Positions 35,458-44,732 are shown, counted from the stretch's first letter. The stretch: 64,000 nt of DNA from REEP01 sp964517265 (GCA_964517265.1 CAZFBS010000001.1:1-64000); one strand, 5' to 3'. Notes: generated by a model not told the origin, from the letters alone. A program made the numbers and translations.

Positions 35458-35877
35458 GTGAAAAAGAGCGAGCGCGGTCCGACCCAGCGTCAGCTTCGGG
35501 TTGGCGAGGAACTCCGGCATGTTCTTGCCTCTATTTTCGAGAAGGGCGAGATCCGCGATCCAGGTCTTGTCGGAGTTTCTGTAACGGTCACCGAGGTTCG
35601 CATCGGCGGTGACCTTCGAACGGCCACCGTATTCGTGGTGCCGCTTGGAGGCGGTGAGAGCGACACGATGCTCAGTGCGCTGGTACGAGCCCGTCCCTTT
35701 TTGCGCCGGCGGATTGCTGAGGAGGTTCGGCTGAAGTTTGTTCCTGATCTTCTTTTCCGGCTCGATCCCTCATTCGACGAGGCGCAACGGATCGAGGCGC
35801 TTCTTCGTGATCCTGTTGTAGCGCGCGATCTCGATCGTTCACAAGAGCCTGGCTCGGGAGGCGATGATGGGACGTAG
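35458..35877 (+). CDS. rbfA: 30S ribosome-binding factor RbfA
   Basis: RbfA aids late 16S rRNA processing and cold growth. The product is about 139 residues, with the KH-like fold (RQLRVGEELRHVLASIFEKGEI, VSVTVTEVRIGGDLRTATVFVVPLGG and FLRRRIAEEVRLKFVPDLLFRLD). No ATG is near the conserved start. The double GTG at 35455/35458 is the best choice and lacks a strong ribosome site, so translation may be coupled to infB, which ends 106 bases upstream. It overlaps truB by 14 bases. Confidence 0.92.
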   Translation: MKKSERGPTQRQLRVGEELRHVLASIFEKGEIRDPGLVGVSVTVTEVRIGGDLRTATVFVVPLGGGESDTMLSALVRARPFLRRRIAEEVRLKFVPDLLFRLDPSFDEAQRIEALLRDPVVARDLDRSQEPGSGGDDGT

Positions 35878-36793
35878 GCGCGGGGGACAGGCGATTCATG
35901 GATGGGTGATCCTGGACAAACCCTCAGGAATGACCTCCTTCACAGCTGTGGCGGCCGTACGCCGTGGTCTCGGCGCGGCAAAAGCCGGGCATGGTGGAAC
36001 GCTTGACCCGTTGGCGACCGGAGTTTTGCCGATTGCCCTGGGTGAGGCGACAAAAACACTTCCCTATATCGTCGATAGCAACAAAACCTACCGCTTTACT
36101 GTGCGATGGGGCGAAGCGCGGGACACCGACGACTCCGAAGGCACTATCGTCGCGACAAGTGCAGTCAGGCCAAACGCGGACGCGATCGAGGCGGCGCTGC
36201 CGCGGTTTCTTGGCGTCCTTGAACAGGTTCCGCCGACGTATTCCGCGGTCAAGGTGGACGGCCAACGGGCATATGCTCTCGCTCGGGCACATACGCCGAT
36301 GGTTCTTGCCCCGCGCCCGGTGGTCATCGAGCGGATGGCTCTTATTGCGATGCCGGACGCGGACCACGCGGTATTCGAGGTTACTTGCGGCAAAGGGACC
36401 TACATGCGGGCCCTTGCTCGCGATTTGGCCGCCGCTCTCGGCACCGCCGGTCATGTGGCTGCGCTGCGAAGAACGGCGGTGGGTCCGTTTTCCGAGCAAG
36501 ACGCGATAGATCTGGATAATATCGAAGTGGTTCGGCATAGTGATGCGGTACCGCAGCAGGTGCTTCCCGTTGCAGCGGCGCTGGCCGGCATCCCGGCGCT
36601 CGCTCTGACCGAGGGGGAGGCTCGGCGGATACAGCGTGGACAGGCGATCGCGGTGTTACCGGTTGTGAGCCGGTTGCCTCAAGAGGGCGTCCGCAAGGAC
36701 GCCGTCGTCTGTGCCATGGCCGAGAACAAACCCATCGCACTCGCGCAAATCAGGGGCGGCGAGGTCCGGCCGCTTCGCGTTCTCAATCTTTGA
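35864..36793 (+). CDS. truB: tRNA pseudouridine-55 synthase
   Basis: Makes pseudouridine at position 55 of the T-loop in all tRNAs. The 309-residue protein has GWVILDKPSGMTSF at the N-terminus, the catalytic aspartate in GHGGTLDPLATGVLPIALGEATK (about residue 49), and a C-terminal PUA-like domain. ATG at 35864 overlaps the end of rbfA by 14 bases and has GGGAGG upstream. It ends just before rpsO. Confidence 0.96.
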   Translation: MMGRRRGGQAIHGWVILDKPSGMTSFTAVAAVRRGLGAAKAGHGGTLDPLATGVLPIALGEATKTLPYIVDSNKTYRFTVRWGEARDTDDSEGTIVATSAVRPNADAIEAALPRFLGVLEQVPPTYSAVKVDGQRAYALARAHTPMVLAPRPVVIERMALIAMPDADHAVFEVTCGKGTYMRALARDLAAALGTAGHVAALRRTAVGPFSEQDAIDLDNIEVVRHSDAVPQQVLPVAAALAGIPALALTEGEARRIQRGQAIAVLPVVSRLPQEGVRKDAVVCAMAENKPIALAQIRGGEVRPLRVLNL

Positions 36794-36807
36794 CCACGGA
36801 GCATGAG

Positions 36808-37077
36808 ATGTCGATCACCGCAGATCGAAAGCAGGAAGTCATTCAGGAGTTTGCCACGGCACAAGGAGACACCGGTTCCCCAGAGGTTCAGGTCGCCATC
36901 CTTAGCGAGCGGATTCGCAACCTCACGGAACACCTCAAAGTTCACAAGAAGGATTTTCACTCGCGTCGCGGCCTTTTGATGATGGTGGGCCAGCGCCGGC
37001 AGTTGCTCGACTATCTCAAGCGCAAGGAAGCGAGCCGTTACGAGAGGCTCGTCGAACGGCTAGGGCTGCGGCGATAG
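36808..37077 (+). CDS. rpsO: 30S ribosomal protein S15
   Basis: An 89-residue S15, which binds 16S rRNA early in assembly of the central domain. The sequence MSITADRKQEVIQEFATAQG, the HKKDFHSRRGLLMMVGQRR block and YLKRKEASRYERLVERLGLR are canonical. ATG at 36808 has GGAG 6 bases upstream; a TTG at 36790 overlapping the truB stop is less likely. It precedes pnp by 92 bases, the classical rpsO-pnp order. Confidence 0.98.
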   Translation: MSITADRKQEVIQEFATAQGDTGSPEVQVAILSERIRNLTEHLKVHKKDFHSRRGLLMMVGQRRQLLDYLKRKEASRYERLVERLGLRR

Positions 37078-37169
37078 ACCGTTGGCGATCATCGGCCGAA
37101 CTACGCGGTGCGGAGTGCGGTCGCCCGCGGGCGCGAGAAACCAGAACAAGTACGATTGGGGTATAGAGA

Positions 37170-39317
37170 ATGTTTCAAGAGTTCCGTAAGGAGATCGAGT
37201 GGGGTGGACGCCCCTTAATCTTGGAGAGCGGCAAAATCGCTCGTCAGGCCGATGGGGCCGTGATGGCCACGTATGGAGAAACAAAAGTACTTTGTACGGT
37301 CGTTTTCGACAAGACGCCAAAACCGGGTTTGGATTTCTTTCCTCTTTCGGTCCACTACCAGGAAAAGACATTTGCGGCGGGGAAGATCCCGGGCGGATTT
37401 TTCAAACGGGAAGGGCGCCCTGCTGAAAAGGAGATCCTGACCTCCCGGTTGATCGACCGTCCCATTCGGCCCTTGTTCGCGAAAGGGTTTCGCAACGAAA
37501 CACAGGTGATCTGTACCGTTCTCAGTCACGATTTGCAGAATGATCCCGACATCGTTGCGATGATTGGAACATCCGCTGCACTGACGTTATCAGGCGTACC
37601 CTTTCTCGGTCCTGTTGCCGGCTGTCGTATTGGCTATATCGATGGTGACTATATTCTGAACCCCCGGCTCGACGAACTCGCCACCTGCGATCTTGACCTG
37701 ATCGTGGCGGGCACCAAGGAAGGCGTGCTGATGGTGGAGTCGGAAGCCAATGAACTCTCCGAACAGATCATGCTGGGCGCAGTTGTGTTCGGTCACGAAC
37801 AGTGCCAGCCCGTGATTGATGCCATCATTGCGCTTGCGAAGGCCTGTGCGCGGGAGCCGGTCGAACTGCCGCAGGTACCACAGGGCAAGGCGGAGCTTGC
37901 GGAGCGCGTTCGGGCGGCAGCGGAGGGCGAACTTCGGGAAGCTTATCAAGAGACCGTCAAGGCCGAACGTCGCCAACAGGTGGGGGCAATCCGCGCGCGA
38001 GTGACCGAACAACTGATGGCCGATGAGACGGTCGACAAGACCCTGCTGATTCAGCACCTCGAGGACATTTTTCGGGATCTTGAGAAAGACGTGGTGCGCA
38101 ACGGCATGCTCACGACCGGGCGCCGTATTGATGGCCGTGATGGCAAGGCAATCAGACCGATCGCAGCAGAGGTCGGGTTGCTGCCACGAGCTCATGGCAG
38201 CGCACTGTTCACGCGGGGGGAAACGCAAGCACTTGTCGTAACCACTCTCGGGACCGGCCAGGATGAACAGATCGTCGATGCCTTGACCGGGGAATATCGG
38301 CAGCATTTCATGCTTCATTATAATTTCCCGCCGTACTCGGTGGGCGAGGCAGGGCGGTTCGGCTTCACCGGCCGGCGCGAGATTGGACACGGAAAGCTCG
38401 CATGGCGCGCCCTTCACCGGATGATTCCCGATCGGGAAAGCTTCCCCTATACCATCCGGGTTGTATCAGAGGTGACTGAATCGAACGGCTCGTCGTCCAT
38501 GGCAACCGTCTGCGGCGCATCTCTGGCGATGATGGATGCGGGCGTGGCGCTGGTGCGGCCGGTGGCCGGAATCGCGATGGGTCTGATCAAGGAAGGGGAT
38601 CAGTTCGTCGTTCTTTCCGATATTCTCGGCGATGAAGATCACCTTGGTGACATGGACTTCAAAGTGGCGGGCACCGCCAACGGCGTGACCGCGCTGCAGA
38701 TGGATATCAAGATCACGTCGATCACCGAACAGATCATGTCGATTGCGTTGGAGCAGGCCCGGGAGGGGCGGATGCATATTCTGGGTGAAATGGCCGATGC
38801 CATTTCTCTTCCCCGGCAGGCGATCAGCCAGATGGCGCCGCGAATTACAGTCATTCACATCAACAAGGACAAGATCCGGGAGGTCATTGGGCCGGGCGGC
38901 AAGGTGATCCGGGAAATATGCGAGGTGACCGGGGCGCGGATCGACCTTGAGGACGATGGGACGGTGAAGGTGGCGGCGGTCGACCAAGCGTCGGCCGATG
39001 CAGCGATCGACTGGATTCGCGGAATTGCGGCAGACCCTGAAATTGGCGCGATCTATACCGGCCGGGTTGTCAAGACGATGGATTTCGGTGCGTTCGTCAA
39101 CTTTCTCGGCAGCCGTGATGGCCTTGTTCACATCAGCGAGTTGGCGCCGGAGAGAGTTGGGAAAGTCACGGATGTGGTTCAGGTTGGCGATGTCGTGAAG
39201 GTCAAGCTGATCGGCATCGACGAGCGTGGCAAGGTCAAGCTCTCGATGCGGGCAGTCGATCAGGCGACTGGTGCCGATCGGGCTACCCAGGGTGCGGATA
39301 GCAAAGCAGGATCATAA
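37170..39317 (+). CDS. pnp: Polyribonucleotide nucleotidyltransferase
   Basis: PNPase degrades RNA by phosphorolysis from the 3' end. The 715-residue protein has two RNase PH-like domains (first about 1-210, second about 310-540 with GEYRQHFMLHYNFPPYSVGEAG and FPYTIRVVSEVTESNGSSSMA), a KH domain (KIREVIGPGGKVIREI, about 565) and an S1 domain (GRVVKTMDFGAFVNFLGSRDGLVHIS). The 92-base rpsO-pnp gap includes a GC palindrome (GCCCGCGGGC, 37122-37131) and could form the kind of hairpin that RNase III and PNPase use for autoregulation in E. coli; this is inference. Confidence 0.97.
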   Translation: MFQEFRKEIEWGGRPLILESGKIARQADGAVMATYGETKVLCTVVFDKTPKPGLDFFPLSVHYQEKTFAAGKIPGGFFKREGRPAEKEILTSRLIDRPIRPLFAKGFRNETQVICTVLSHDLQNDPDIVAMIGTSAALTLSGVPFLGPVAGCRIGYIDGDYILNPRLDELATCDLDLIVAGTKEGVLMVESEANELSEQIMLGAVVFGHEQCQPVIDAIIALAKACAREPVELPQVPQGKAELAERVRAAAEGELREAYQETVKAERRQQVGAIRARVTEQLMADETVDKTLLIQHLEDIFRDLEKDVVRNGMLTTGRRIDGRDGKAIRPIAAEVGLLPRAHGSALFTRGETQALVVTTLGTGQDEQIVDALTGEYRQHFMLHYNFPPYSVGEAGRFGFTGRREIGHGKLAWRALHRMIPDRESFPYTIRVVSEVTESNGSSSMATVCGASLAMMDAGVALVRPVAGIAMGLIKEGDQFVVLSDILGDEDHLGDMDFKVAGTANGVTALQMDIKITSITEQIMSIALEQAREGRMHILGEMADAISLPRQAISQMAPRITVIHINKDKIREVIGPGGKVIREICEVTGARIDLEDDGTVKVAAVDQASADAAIDWIRGIAADPEIGAIYTGRVVKTMDFGAFVNFLGSRDGLVHISELAPERVGKVTDVVQVGDVVKVKLIGIDERGKVKLSMRAVDQATGADRATQGADSKAGS

Positions 39318-39495
39318 GCTGTTTCGCAGAAAGGGCGGGCCGCCGGTACAATTCGAGGCGGGGGCTCGTTTTCCTGGGTTATGTCCATATTTATAGGTGC
39401 ACGAGAGTAGGAGCGCGAACCAGCGGCATTCGACCCTGGACCGTGCAACGGGGCGCACAGCACGATCAATAAAATTGGAACGGAAGCGACAAGAG

Positions 39496-40893
39496 ATGGT
39501 GCTCCTGGAGCCAATGAGAATATCGGGACGCGAGGTCCTGCCGATTGTCGAGGGCGGCAAGGGCGTAGCGGTATCCAACGGCAACAGCGCTGGCGCTTTT
39601 GCGGCGGTGGATTGCGTTGGAACATTCTCTGGTGTCAACGCAGATTCCTTTGACGATCAAGGCCGCGTTATTCCGCAGACCTACTTCGGCAAGACGCGGC
39701 GCGAGCGCTACGAGGAGCTGGTGTCTTACGCAATCCAGGGCGGGATTGCGCAGGCAAAGCGGGCCTATGAACGCTCCAACGGGCGGGGCCGCGTTCATAT
39801 GAACGTATTATGGGAAGCGGCAGCGGCGTCACGGGTATTGCACGGTGTTCTGGAGGGCGCAAAGGGACTGATCCATGGGGTCACCTGTGGCGCCGGAATG
39901 CCCTACCGGATGGCCGAGATCGCCTCGCAGTACGGCGTCTATTATTATCCGATTGTCTCGTCGGCGCGGGCCTTCCGGGCCTTGTGGAAACGGGCCTATT
40001 ACAGGTATGGGCAATTTCTCGGAGGCGTTGTTTACGAGGATCCGTGGCTGGCGGGCGGACACAACGGGCTCAGCAATTCGGAGGATCCCAACCGCTCGGA
40101 AGCGCCCTATCCTAGGGTCCGGGAGTTGCGCAGCCAGATGCGCCAGTGCGGGGTTGGCGAAATTCCTATCTTCATGGCGGGCGGCGTCTGGTACCTGCGG
40201 GAATGGAAGGACTGGATCGGCAATCCAGAACTGGGACCGATCGCGTTTCAATTCGGAACGCGCCCGGTTCTGACCCAGGAGAGCCCGATCCCCGCTGAAT
40301 GGAAACAACGGCTGTTGACCCTGAAGGAAGGCGACGTATTCCTCAACCGATTCAGCCCGACCGGATTTTATTCTTCCGCCGTGCGGAACGCTTTTCTCGA
40401 AGAACTCGTCAAGCGCAACGAGCGCCAGGTGGCCTATACCCGCGAGCCCGTCGGGGAACACGTGGAACCGCTCCCCCTTGGCGCTCGCGGTCGGCCGGTT
40501 TATCTCACCGTGGCGGATCGCAAACGCGCCGCCGATTGGATGGAGGCCGGCTACACGGAAGCGATGAAAACACCGGACTCCACGTTGATTTTTGTGACGC
40601 GGGAGAAGTCCGAGCAAATCAGGGTGGATCAACAAGCGTGCATGGGGTGCCTCAGTGCCTGCCTGTTCAGCAACTGGGCCGAGACCGAAACCGGGACGAC
40701 CGGAAAGCTGGCGGATCCGCGATCGTTCTGCATTCAGAAGACGCTGCAGAGCATTGTCCATACCGGGGATGTCGAGCATAACCTGATGTTCGCTGGCCAT
40801 AACGCCTATCGGTTCGGCTCCGATCCTTTTTATCGGAACGGGTTTGTGCCGACCGTCGAGCAGCTGGTTGAGCGGATTGTGACGGGTGACTGA
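39496..40893 (+). CDS. Nitronate monooxygenase-like flavin oxidoreductase
   Basis: A 465-residue FMN-dependent oxidoreductase of the 2-nitropropane dioxygenase/nitronate monooxygenase superfamily, TIM-barrel fold. Support comes from GVTCGAGMPYRMAEIASQYGVYYYPIVSSARAF split over two blocks, FMAGGVWYLREWKDWIGNPELGPIAFQFGTRPVL and LNRFSPTGFYSSAVRN. Near residue 385 it carries an unusual cysteine cluster CMGCLSACLFSNW. The chemical substrate is unknown. ATG at 39496 (after AAGAG) gives the usual N-terminus; GTG 39397 would add 33 residues. It stands between pnp and irr on the same strand, 178 bases after pnp. Confidence 0.8.
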   Translation: MVLLEPMRISGREVLPIVEGGKGVAVSNGNSAGAFAAVDCVGTFSGVNADSFDDQGRVIPQTYFGKTRRERYEELVSYAIQGGIAQAKRAYERSNGRGRVHMNVLWEAAAASRVLHGVLEGAKGLIHGVTCGAGMPYRMAEIASQYGVYYYPIVSSARAFRALWKRAYYRYGQFLGGVVYEDPWLAGGHNGLSNSEDPNRSEAPYPRVRELRSQMRQCGVGEIPIFMAGGVWYLREWKDWIGNPELGPIAFQFGTRPVLTQESPIPAEWKQRLLTLKEGDVFLNRFSPTGFYSSAVRNAFLEELVKRNERQVAYTREPVGEHVEPLPLGARGRPVYLTVADRKRAADWMEAGYTEAMKTPDSTLIFVTREKSEQIRVDQQACMGCLSACLFSNWAETETGTTGKLADPRSFCIQKTLQSIVHTGDVEHNLMFAGHNAYRFGSDPFYRNGFVPTVEQLVERIVTGD

Positions 40894-41020
40894 TCGGGTT
40901 GGGGCGTCGATATGGCGGTATCGAGGCGTTGGAATTCACGATGAAGAATGCTGCCGCCCGCGAAAGCTGGTGATAGTGTAAGGTTGCTTGTGACGAGGGG
41001 ATGGTATTCCCATATGCCCT

Positions 41021-41461
41021 ATGATGGATAAGCCAAGACCATTTACTCGCGCCCTTGATCTCCTGCGAGGCGCCGAATTGCGGCCGACGCGGCAGCGTCT
41101 TGCGCTTGCGCGGCTGTTGTTCGAAAACGGAGATCGCCACATTACTGCGGAGGCGCTTCACGAAGAAGCGCTTCGGGCCAACGTTTCAGTATCGTTGGCC
41201 ACTGTTTACAACACCTTGCACCAGTTCACTGCAGCCGGCCTGCTCCGCGAGATCATGGTCGATGGTGCTCGTTCCTACTTCGACACCAACGTTGATGAAC
41301 ATCACCATTTCTTTTTCGAAGGAAGCGGACGGCTGCAGGACATTCCGGCTGAATCGGTGGTCGTCTCTGAGCTTCCTCCCCCTCCGGATGGGACCGCGGT
41401 CTCCCGGGTCGACGTCATCGTGCGTGTTCTTCCAACCGATTTATATAATCAAGATCAATAA
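41021..41461 (+). CDS. irr: Irr-type Fur-family iron/heme response regulator
   Basis: A 146-residue Fur-superfamily regulator of the Irr type. Irr controls heme and iron genes in Alphaproteobacteria and is degraded or inactivated by heme. The HTH part is LRPTRQRLALARLLFENGDRHIT and VSVSLATVYNTLHQFTAAGLLRE. The characteristic NVDEHHHFFFEGSGRLQDIP block contains the HHH motif linked to heme/metal binding. A start at 41021 or 41024 (ATGATG) is possible. The rubrerythrin gene follows 125 bases later and is a probable target. Confidence 0.92.
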   Translation: MMDKPRPFTRALDLLRGAELRPTRQRLALARLLFENGDRHITAEALHEEALRANVSVSLATVYNTLHQFTAAGLLREIMVDGARSYFDTNVDEHHHFFFEGSGRLQDIPAESVVVSELPPPPDGTAVSRVDVIVRVLPTDLYNQDQ

Positions 41462-41494
41462 GTTATCCTCTATATTGGAACTATTAAAATTTTC

Positions 41495-41523
41495 TTGACT
41501 TCTCTCCGTCAAGGCGGCATGCT
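41495..41523 (+). promoter_or_regulatory. Candidate promoter of the rubrerythrin operon
   Basis: TTGACT (41495-41500), a 17-base spacer and CATGCT (41518-41523). Directly upstream is an AT-rich stretch around 41478-41494 including AAAATTTT. Irr and Fur-type proteins bind AT-rich boxes near such promoters, so control by the adjacent irr is likely but unproven; I cannot align a full ICE motif. Confidence 0.4.
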
Positions 41524-41586
41524 CTAAAAAGGCGTTGGAATGCAACGCGCACTATTCAGTGTTGAACACGGGTCAGGGAGAAAATC

Positions 41587-42006
41587 ATGCCGCAGCTCAA
41601 AGGATCCAAAACAGAGGAAAACCTGAAAGCAGCGTTCGCGGGCGAGTCACAAGCCAACCGGCGCTATCTCTATTTTGCGCAAAAGGCTGACGTCGAGGGC
41701 TACAACGATGTCGCCGCGGTGTTCCGCTCGACTGCCGAAGGCGAAACCGGTCATGCCCATGGTCACTTGGAGTTTCTTGAGAGCGTCGGCGATCCCGCCA
41801 CCGGGCTCCCGATCGGCGGCACTGGCGACAACCTGAAAGCAGCGATCGCCGGGGAAACACACGAATATACAGATATGTATCCGGGCATGGCGAAGGCCGC
41901 TCGTGACGAAGGCTTTGACGAGATCGGCGATTGGTTCGAGACGCTGGCGAAGGCAGAGAAGTCGCATGCCGGTCGCTTCCAGAAGGCGCTCGATACGATG
42001 GATTAG
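41587..42006 (+). CDS. Rubrerythrin-type diiron protein (no rubredoxin domain)
   Basis: A 139-residue four-helix diiron protein. The ligand motifs are LKAAFAGESQANRRYLYFAQKAD with E20, STAEGETGHAHGHLEFLE (E-x-x-H), LKAAIAGETHEYTDMYPGMA, and AKAEKSHAGRFQKALD (E-x-x-H). The C-terminal rubredoxin domain of classical rubrerythrin is absent, so it needs an outside electron donor. It probably reduces peroxide or otherwise responds to oxidative stress. It lies between irr and the Fe-S protein/DUF3501 pair, a recurring gene set; GGGAG precedes the ATG. Confidence 0.92.
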   Translation: MPQLKGSKTEENLKAAFAGESQANRRYLYFAQKADVEGYNDVAAVFRSTAEGETGHAHGHLEFLESVGDPATGLPIGGTGDNLKAAIAGETHEYTDMYPGMAKAARDEGFDEIGDWFETLAKAEKSHAGRFQKALDTMD

Positions 42007-42171
42007 ACACCAGCGGTGCGGCGGATAACACGGCTAGCCATTGGGGCCGGTTCAGTGGGGGCCGGCAAGCTCCGGTCCCCATTTCTGTGATCAAGCGCAT
42101 CGTCGAGAGTGGAGATGTCAGGTCGTCAATGCTTGCCGTGAGGAATGACATGAGCGGCACGGAGCGGAAAC

Positions 42172-43515
42172 ATGCGCGAAGGTAGTCTTGAGGCCCCAAC
42201 CCGGCATCAGATCTCCTGGCGAGACCCCGATTTTTATGACGAAGAGAAACTGGATCAGGAACTTCGTCGTGTTTTCGACATCTGCCATGGCTGCCGTCGC
42301 TGCTTTAATCTCTGCGATTCTTTCCCCAGGCTGTTCGAACTGGTCGATGATTCCGAGACGGGCGAGTTGGATTCCGTCAAGAGCGCCGACTTCAAGCCGG
42401 TGGTGGATGCGTGCACACTCTGTGACATGTGCTTCATGACGAAGTGCCCGTATGTGCCTCCACACGAGTTTGACCTCGACTTTCCCCACTTGATGCTTCG
42501 CTACAGAGCGGTCGAATATAAAAAGCGCAAGCCTCCCTTCGTCCAGCGGCAGCTCACCGAGACGGATCGGTCGGGCAAACTGGCGGCGACCCCTATGGCT
42601 CCTTTGGTGAATTGGGCCACGCGCCGTGGCAATCGGCTGACTCGACCGACGCTGGAGAACGTGGCGGGTGTGCACCGGGATGCTGAATTGCCGCGCTATC
42701 ACGGCAAGGCTTTCATCGCCCGTGCGCGTTCGGAGACTCCGGCGATAAACCGGAATGCCCCCGCTTTCGGCCGCAAAGCGGTGATCTATGCGACGTGTTT
42801 TATGAATTACAACAACCCGGATGTCGGCATGGCGACAAGGGCTGTTCTTGCCCACAATGGTGTTGAGACGGAGGTTGTTTATCCGTCGTGCTGCGGCATG
42901 CCGCAGTTGGAGCAAGGCAATCTGGAACGTGTCGCCAAGAACGCGCGGACAGTGTCGGCCGCGTTGCGGCCATGGGTCGACAACGGATATGACGTTATCT
43001 CGCTGGTTCCTTCCTGTAGCTTGATGATGAAGTTCGAGTGGCCCCTGATTGAGCCTGACGATGAGAACGTCAAGGCGTTGAGCGGGGCGACATTCGATGC
43101 GGCCGAGTACATCGTCGCCATCGCTCGCAAGGAGGGCTTGGCTCCGGGGATGTCACCTCTGGCGGGAGGCGTTACGGTGCATATTGCTTGTCATGCCCGT
43201 GCTCAGAACATGGGGCAGAAAGCCGCTGAAGTTCTCAGGCTCTTGCCGGATACGGAGATCACAGTTATCGAACGATGCTCCGGTCACGGCGGCTCATGGG
43301 GAATCATGAAGGAACACTTTGAAGTCGCGCTGAAAGTGGGAAGGCCGGTGGCACGTCAAGCAAGGGAAAGCCAGCGGCCCTACGTGGTATCGGAATGTCC
43401 CCTGGCACGCGATCACATTGTCCAGGGCATGGAACGTCTGGGCGACGGTGCGCCACCTGCGGTCGAGCCGGCTCAGCATCCGATCCAGTTGATTGCCCGC
43501 GCCTACGGGCTTTAG
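42172..43515 (+). CDS. GlpC/HdrD-like (Fe-S)-binding oxidoreductase subunit
   Basis: A 447-residue iron-sulfur protein of the heterodisulfide reductase/glycolate oxidase Fe-S subunit type. Two N-terminal ferredoxin-like motifs (CHGCRRCFNLCDSFP, about residue 38, and CTLCDMCFMTKCPYVPP, about residue 83) should bind [4Fe-4S] clusters. Two C-terminal cysteine-rich (CCG) domains are present, including VVYPSCCGMPQLEQGN and ERCSGHGGSWG. It may pass electrons to the rubrerythrin next door. The frame opens at 42172 (ATG within ACATGCG). Confidence 0.87.
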   Translation: MREGSLEAPTRHQISWRDPDFYDEEKLDQELRRVFDICHGCRRCFNLCDSFPRLFELVDDSETGELDSVKSADFKPVVDACTLCDMCFMTKCPYVPPHEFDLDFPHLMLRYRAVEYKKRKPPFVQRQLTETDRSGKLAATPMAPLVNWATRRGNRLTRPTLENVAGVHRDAELPRYHGKAFIARARSETPAINRNAPAFGRKAVIYATCFMNYNNPDVGMATRAVLAHNGVETEVVYPSCCGMPQLEQGNLERVAKNARTVSAALRPWVDNGYDVISLVPSCSLMMKFEWPLIEPDDENVKALSGATFDAAEYIVAIARKEGLAPGMSPLAGGVTVHIACHARAQNMGQKAAEVLRLLPDTEITVIERCSGHGGSWGIMKEHFEVALKVGRPVARQARESQRPYVVSECPLARDHIVQGMERLGDGAPPAVEPAQHPIQLIARAYGL

Positions 43516-43553
43516 GCCGCAAACGCAATCGACAAAGAATGGAGCATCACGCG

Positions 43554-44141
43554 GTGAGCAAGCGACAGATCACGCGGGAAGACATTATGCCGCTCGACGC
43601 GTATGAGCGCGTGCGCCCGGAGCGGCGCCGAGCCATTACGACGATGAAAAAGAACCGGCGGGCGTTGGTTGGACCGGATATTACATTCTACTTCGAGAAT
43701 TACGCCACCATGTGGCACCAGATCCATGAGATGCTGCGGATCGAGAAGGGAGGCGAGGCGCAGATCGAGGATGAACTGAGGGCTTATAATCCCTTGATTC
43801 CCGATGGGCGTACCTTGGTGGCAACCATGATGATTGAGATTGAGGAACCCGTCCGCCGCGCGCGCGTGTTGGCGGAACTTGGGGGGATCGAGGAGTGCAT
43901 TGCGCTTGAGGTCAATGGCGAGCCGATCCGCGCGGTGCCCGAGGAGGATGTCGATCGGACCACGGCGGAAGGAAAGACTTCCTCGGTCCACTTTCTCAAG
44001 TTTCCGTTCACGCCGGAGCAGGTAAAAGCGTTCTCGGCATCGGAGGGGCGGGTCATACTCGCGGTATCTCATCCCAAGTACCAGCACATGTCGGTGCTAC
44101 CGTCGGATGTGATTGCTGAACTGGCAAGAGATTTCGATTAG
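43554..44141 (+). CDS. DUF3501 protein
   Basis: A 195-residue DUF3501 protein, function unknown. The family start SKRQITREDIMPLDAYERVR is clear, with ENYATMWHQIHEMLRIEKGG and the C-terminal FTPEQVKAFSASEGRVILAVSHPKY. GTG at 43554 has GGAG 9 bases upstream; ATG 43539 is an alternative. It is nearly always beside a rubrerythrin and a GlpC-like Fe-S protein, as here, so it likely belongs to the same peroxide/iron system. 38 bases separate it from the Fe-S gene. Confidence 0.86.
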   Translation: MSKRQITREDIMPLDAYERVRPERRRAITTMKKNRRALVGPDITFYFENYATMWHQIHEMLRIEKGGEAQIEDELRAYNPLIPDGRTLVATMMIEIEEPVRRARVLAELGGIEECIALEVNGEPIRAVPEEDVDRTTAEGKTSSVHFLKFPFTPEQVKAFSASEGRVILAVSHPKYQHMSVLPSDVIAELARDFD

Positions 44142-44225
44142 CGGCGGACACTAAAGCGCGGCGTCAACGCACCGCTCTGCGGCTCGATTTTTCTGAGCGC
44201 AAGTCGGTCGGACACGGGTTTGCCG

Positions 44226-44732
44226 CTACGGAACAACCTCATCCGGATAGGCCCCCCAGAAGCCCGAGCGTTCGAGCCAACCTTCCCGATTTCCGATCCG
44301 CACCCGGCAGAACGGTCCCTCGTCGGGACAGGCGACCAGATGTCCGATTACCCCGGCCTCCGCACGAACCAGGACCGGGCTGGAGACGGCGGGGCTGGCA
44401 AGGATGTTCCGGACGCCGCCCATCACGATAATGCTTCGCCGGCCGCTCAGCATGTTCTTGTGGACCCAACCTTCGTCGCCCTGCCAGTCGCGAATTTTGC
44501 GCCAATCACGGTACTCCGCAATGATCTCGATCGGTAGCATCTGGCGTTGATAGATCCACCTGACCGGATATCGCGTTCCCGGGCCGGTCCGCATGTTGAC
44601 CTGATCCGATCGCAGACTAACAAAACGTGGCAGAGGCAGACCGCTCTCGGATGACGCGGCAAGGGGAGGCTCTACCCCAAAAGCAATCGCGGAAGCGAGG
44701 ATGATGGAGCAGAGTTGCAAACGCCATTTCAT
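44226..44732 (-). CDS. Exported SH3-domain protein
   Basis: A 168-residue exported protein. The N-terminus (KWRLQLCSIILASAIAFG) is a signal peptide with cleavage likely after the AAS near residue 25. Two bacterial SH3-like repeats follow: LRSDQVNMRTGPGTRYPVRWIYQR (about residue 40) and the repeat ending GEW-type WLERSGFWGAYPDE. Such proteins usually bind cell-wall peptides. ATG at 44732 is used; TTG 44753 is possible. It is divergent from the 2-hydroxyacid dehydrogenase gene across about 186 bases. Confidence 0.87.
   Translation of the reverse strand: MKWRLQLCSIILASAIAFGVEPPLAASSESGLPLPRFVSLRSDQVNMRTGPGTRYPVRWIYQRQMLPIEIIAEYRDWRKIRDWQGDEGWVHKNMLSGRRSIIVMGGVRNILASPAVSSPVLVRAEAGVIGHLVACPDEGPFCRVRIGNREGWLERSGFWGAYPDEVVP

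Noticed and set aside
39318..39495. Terminator after pnp
   Set aside because: CGAG/CTCG followed by TTTT near 39355-39373 has only a 4-bp stem, too weak to call.
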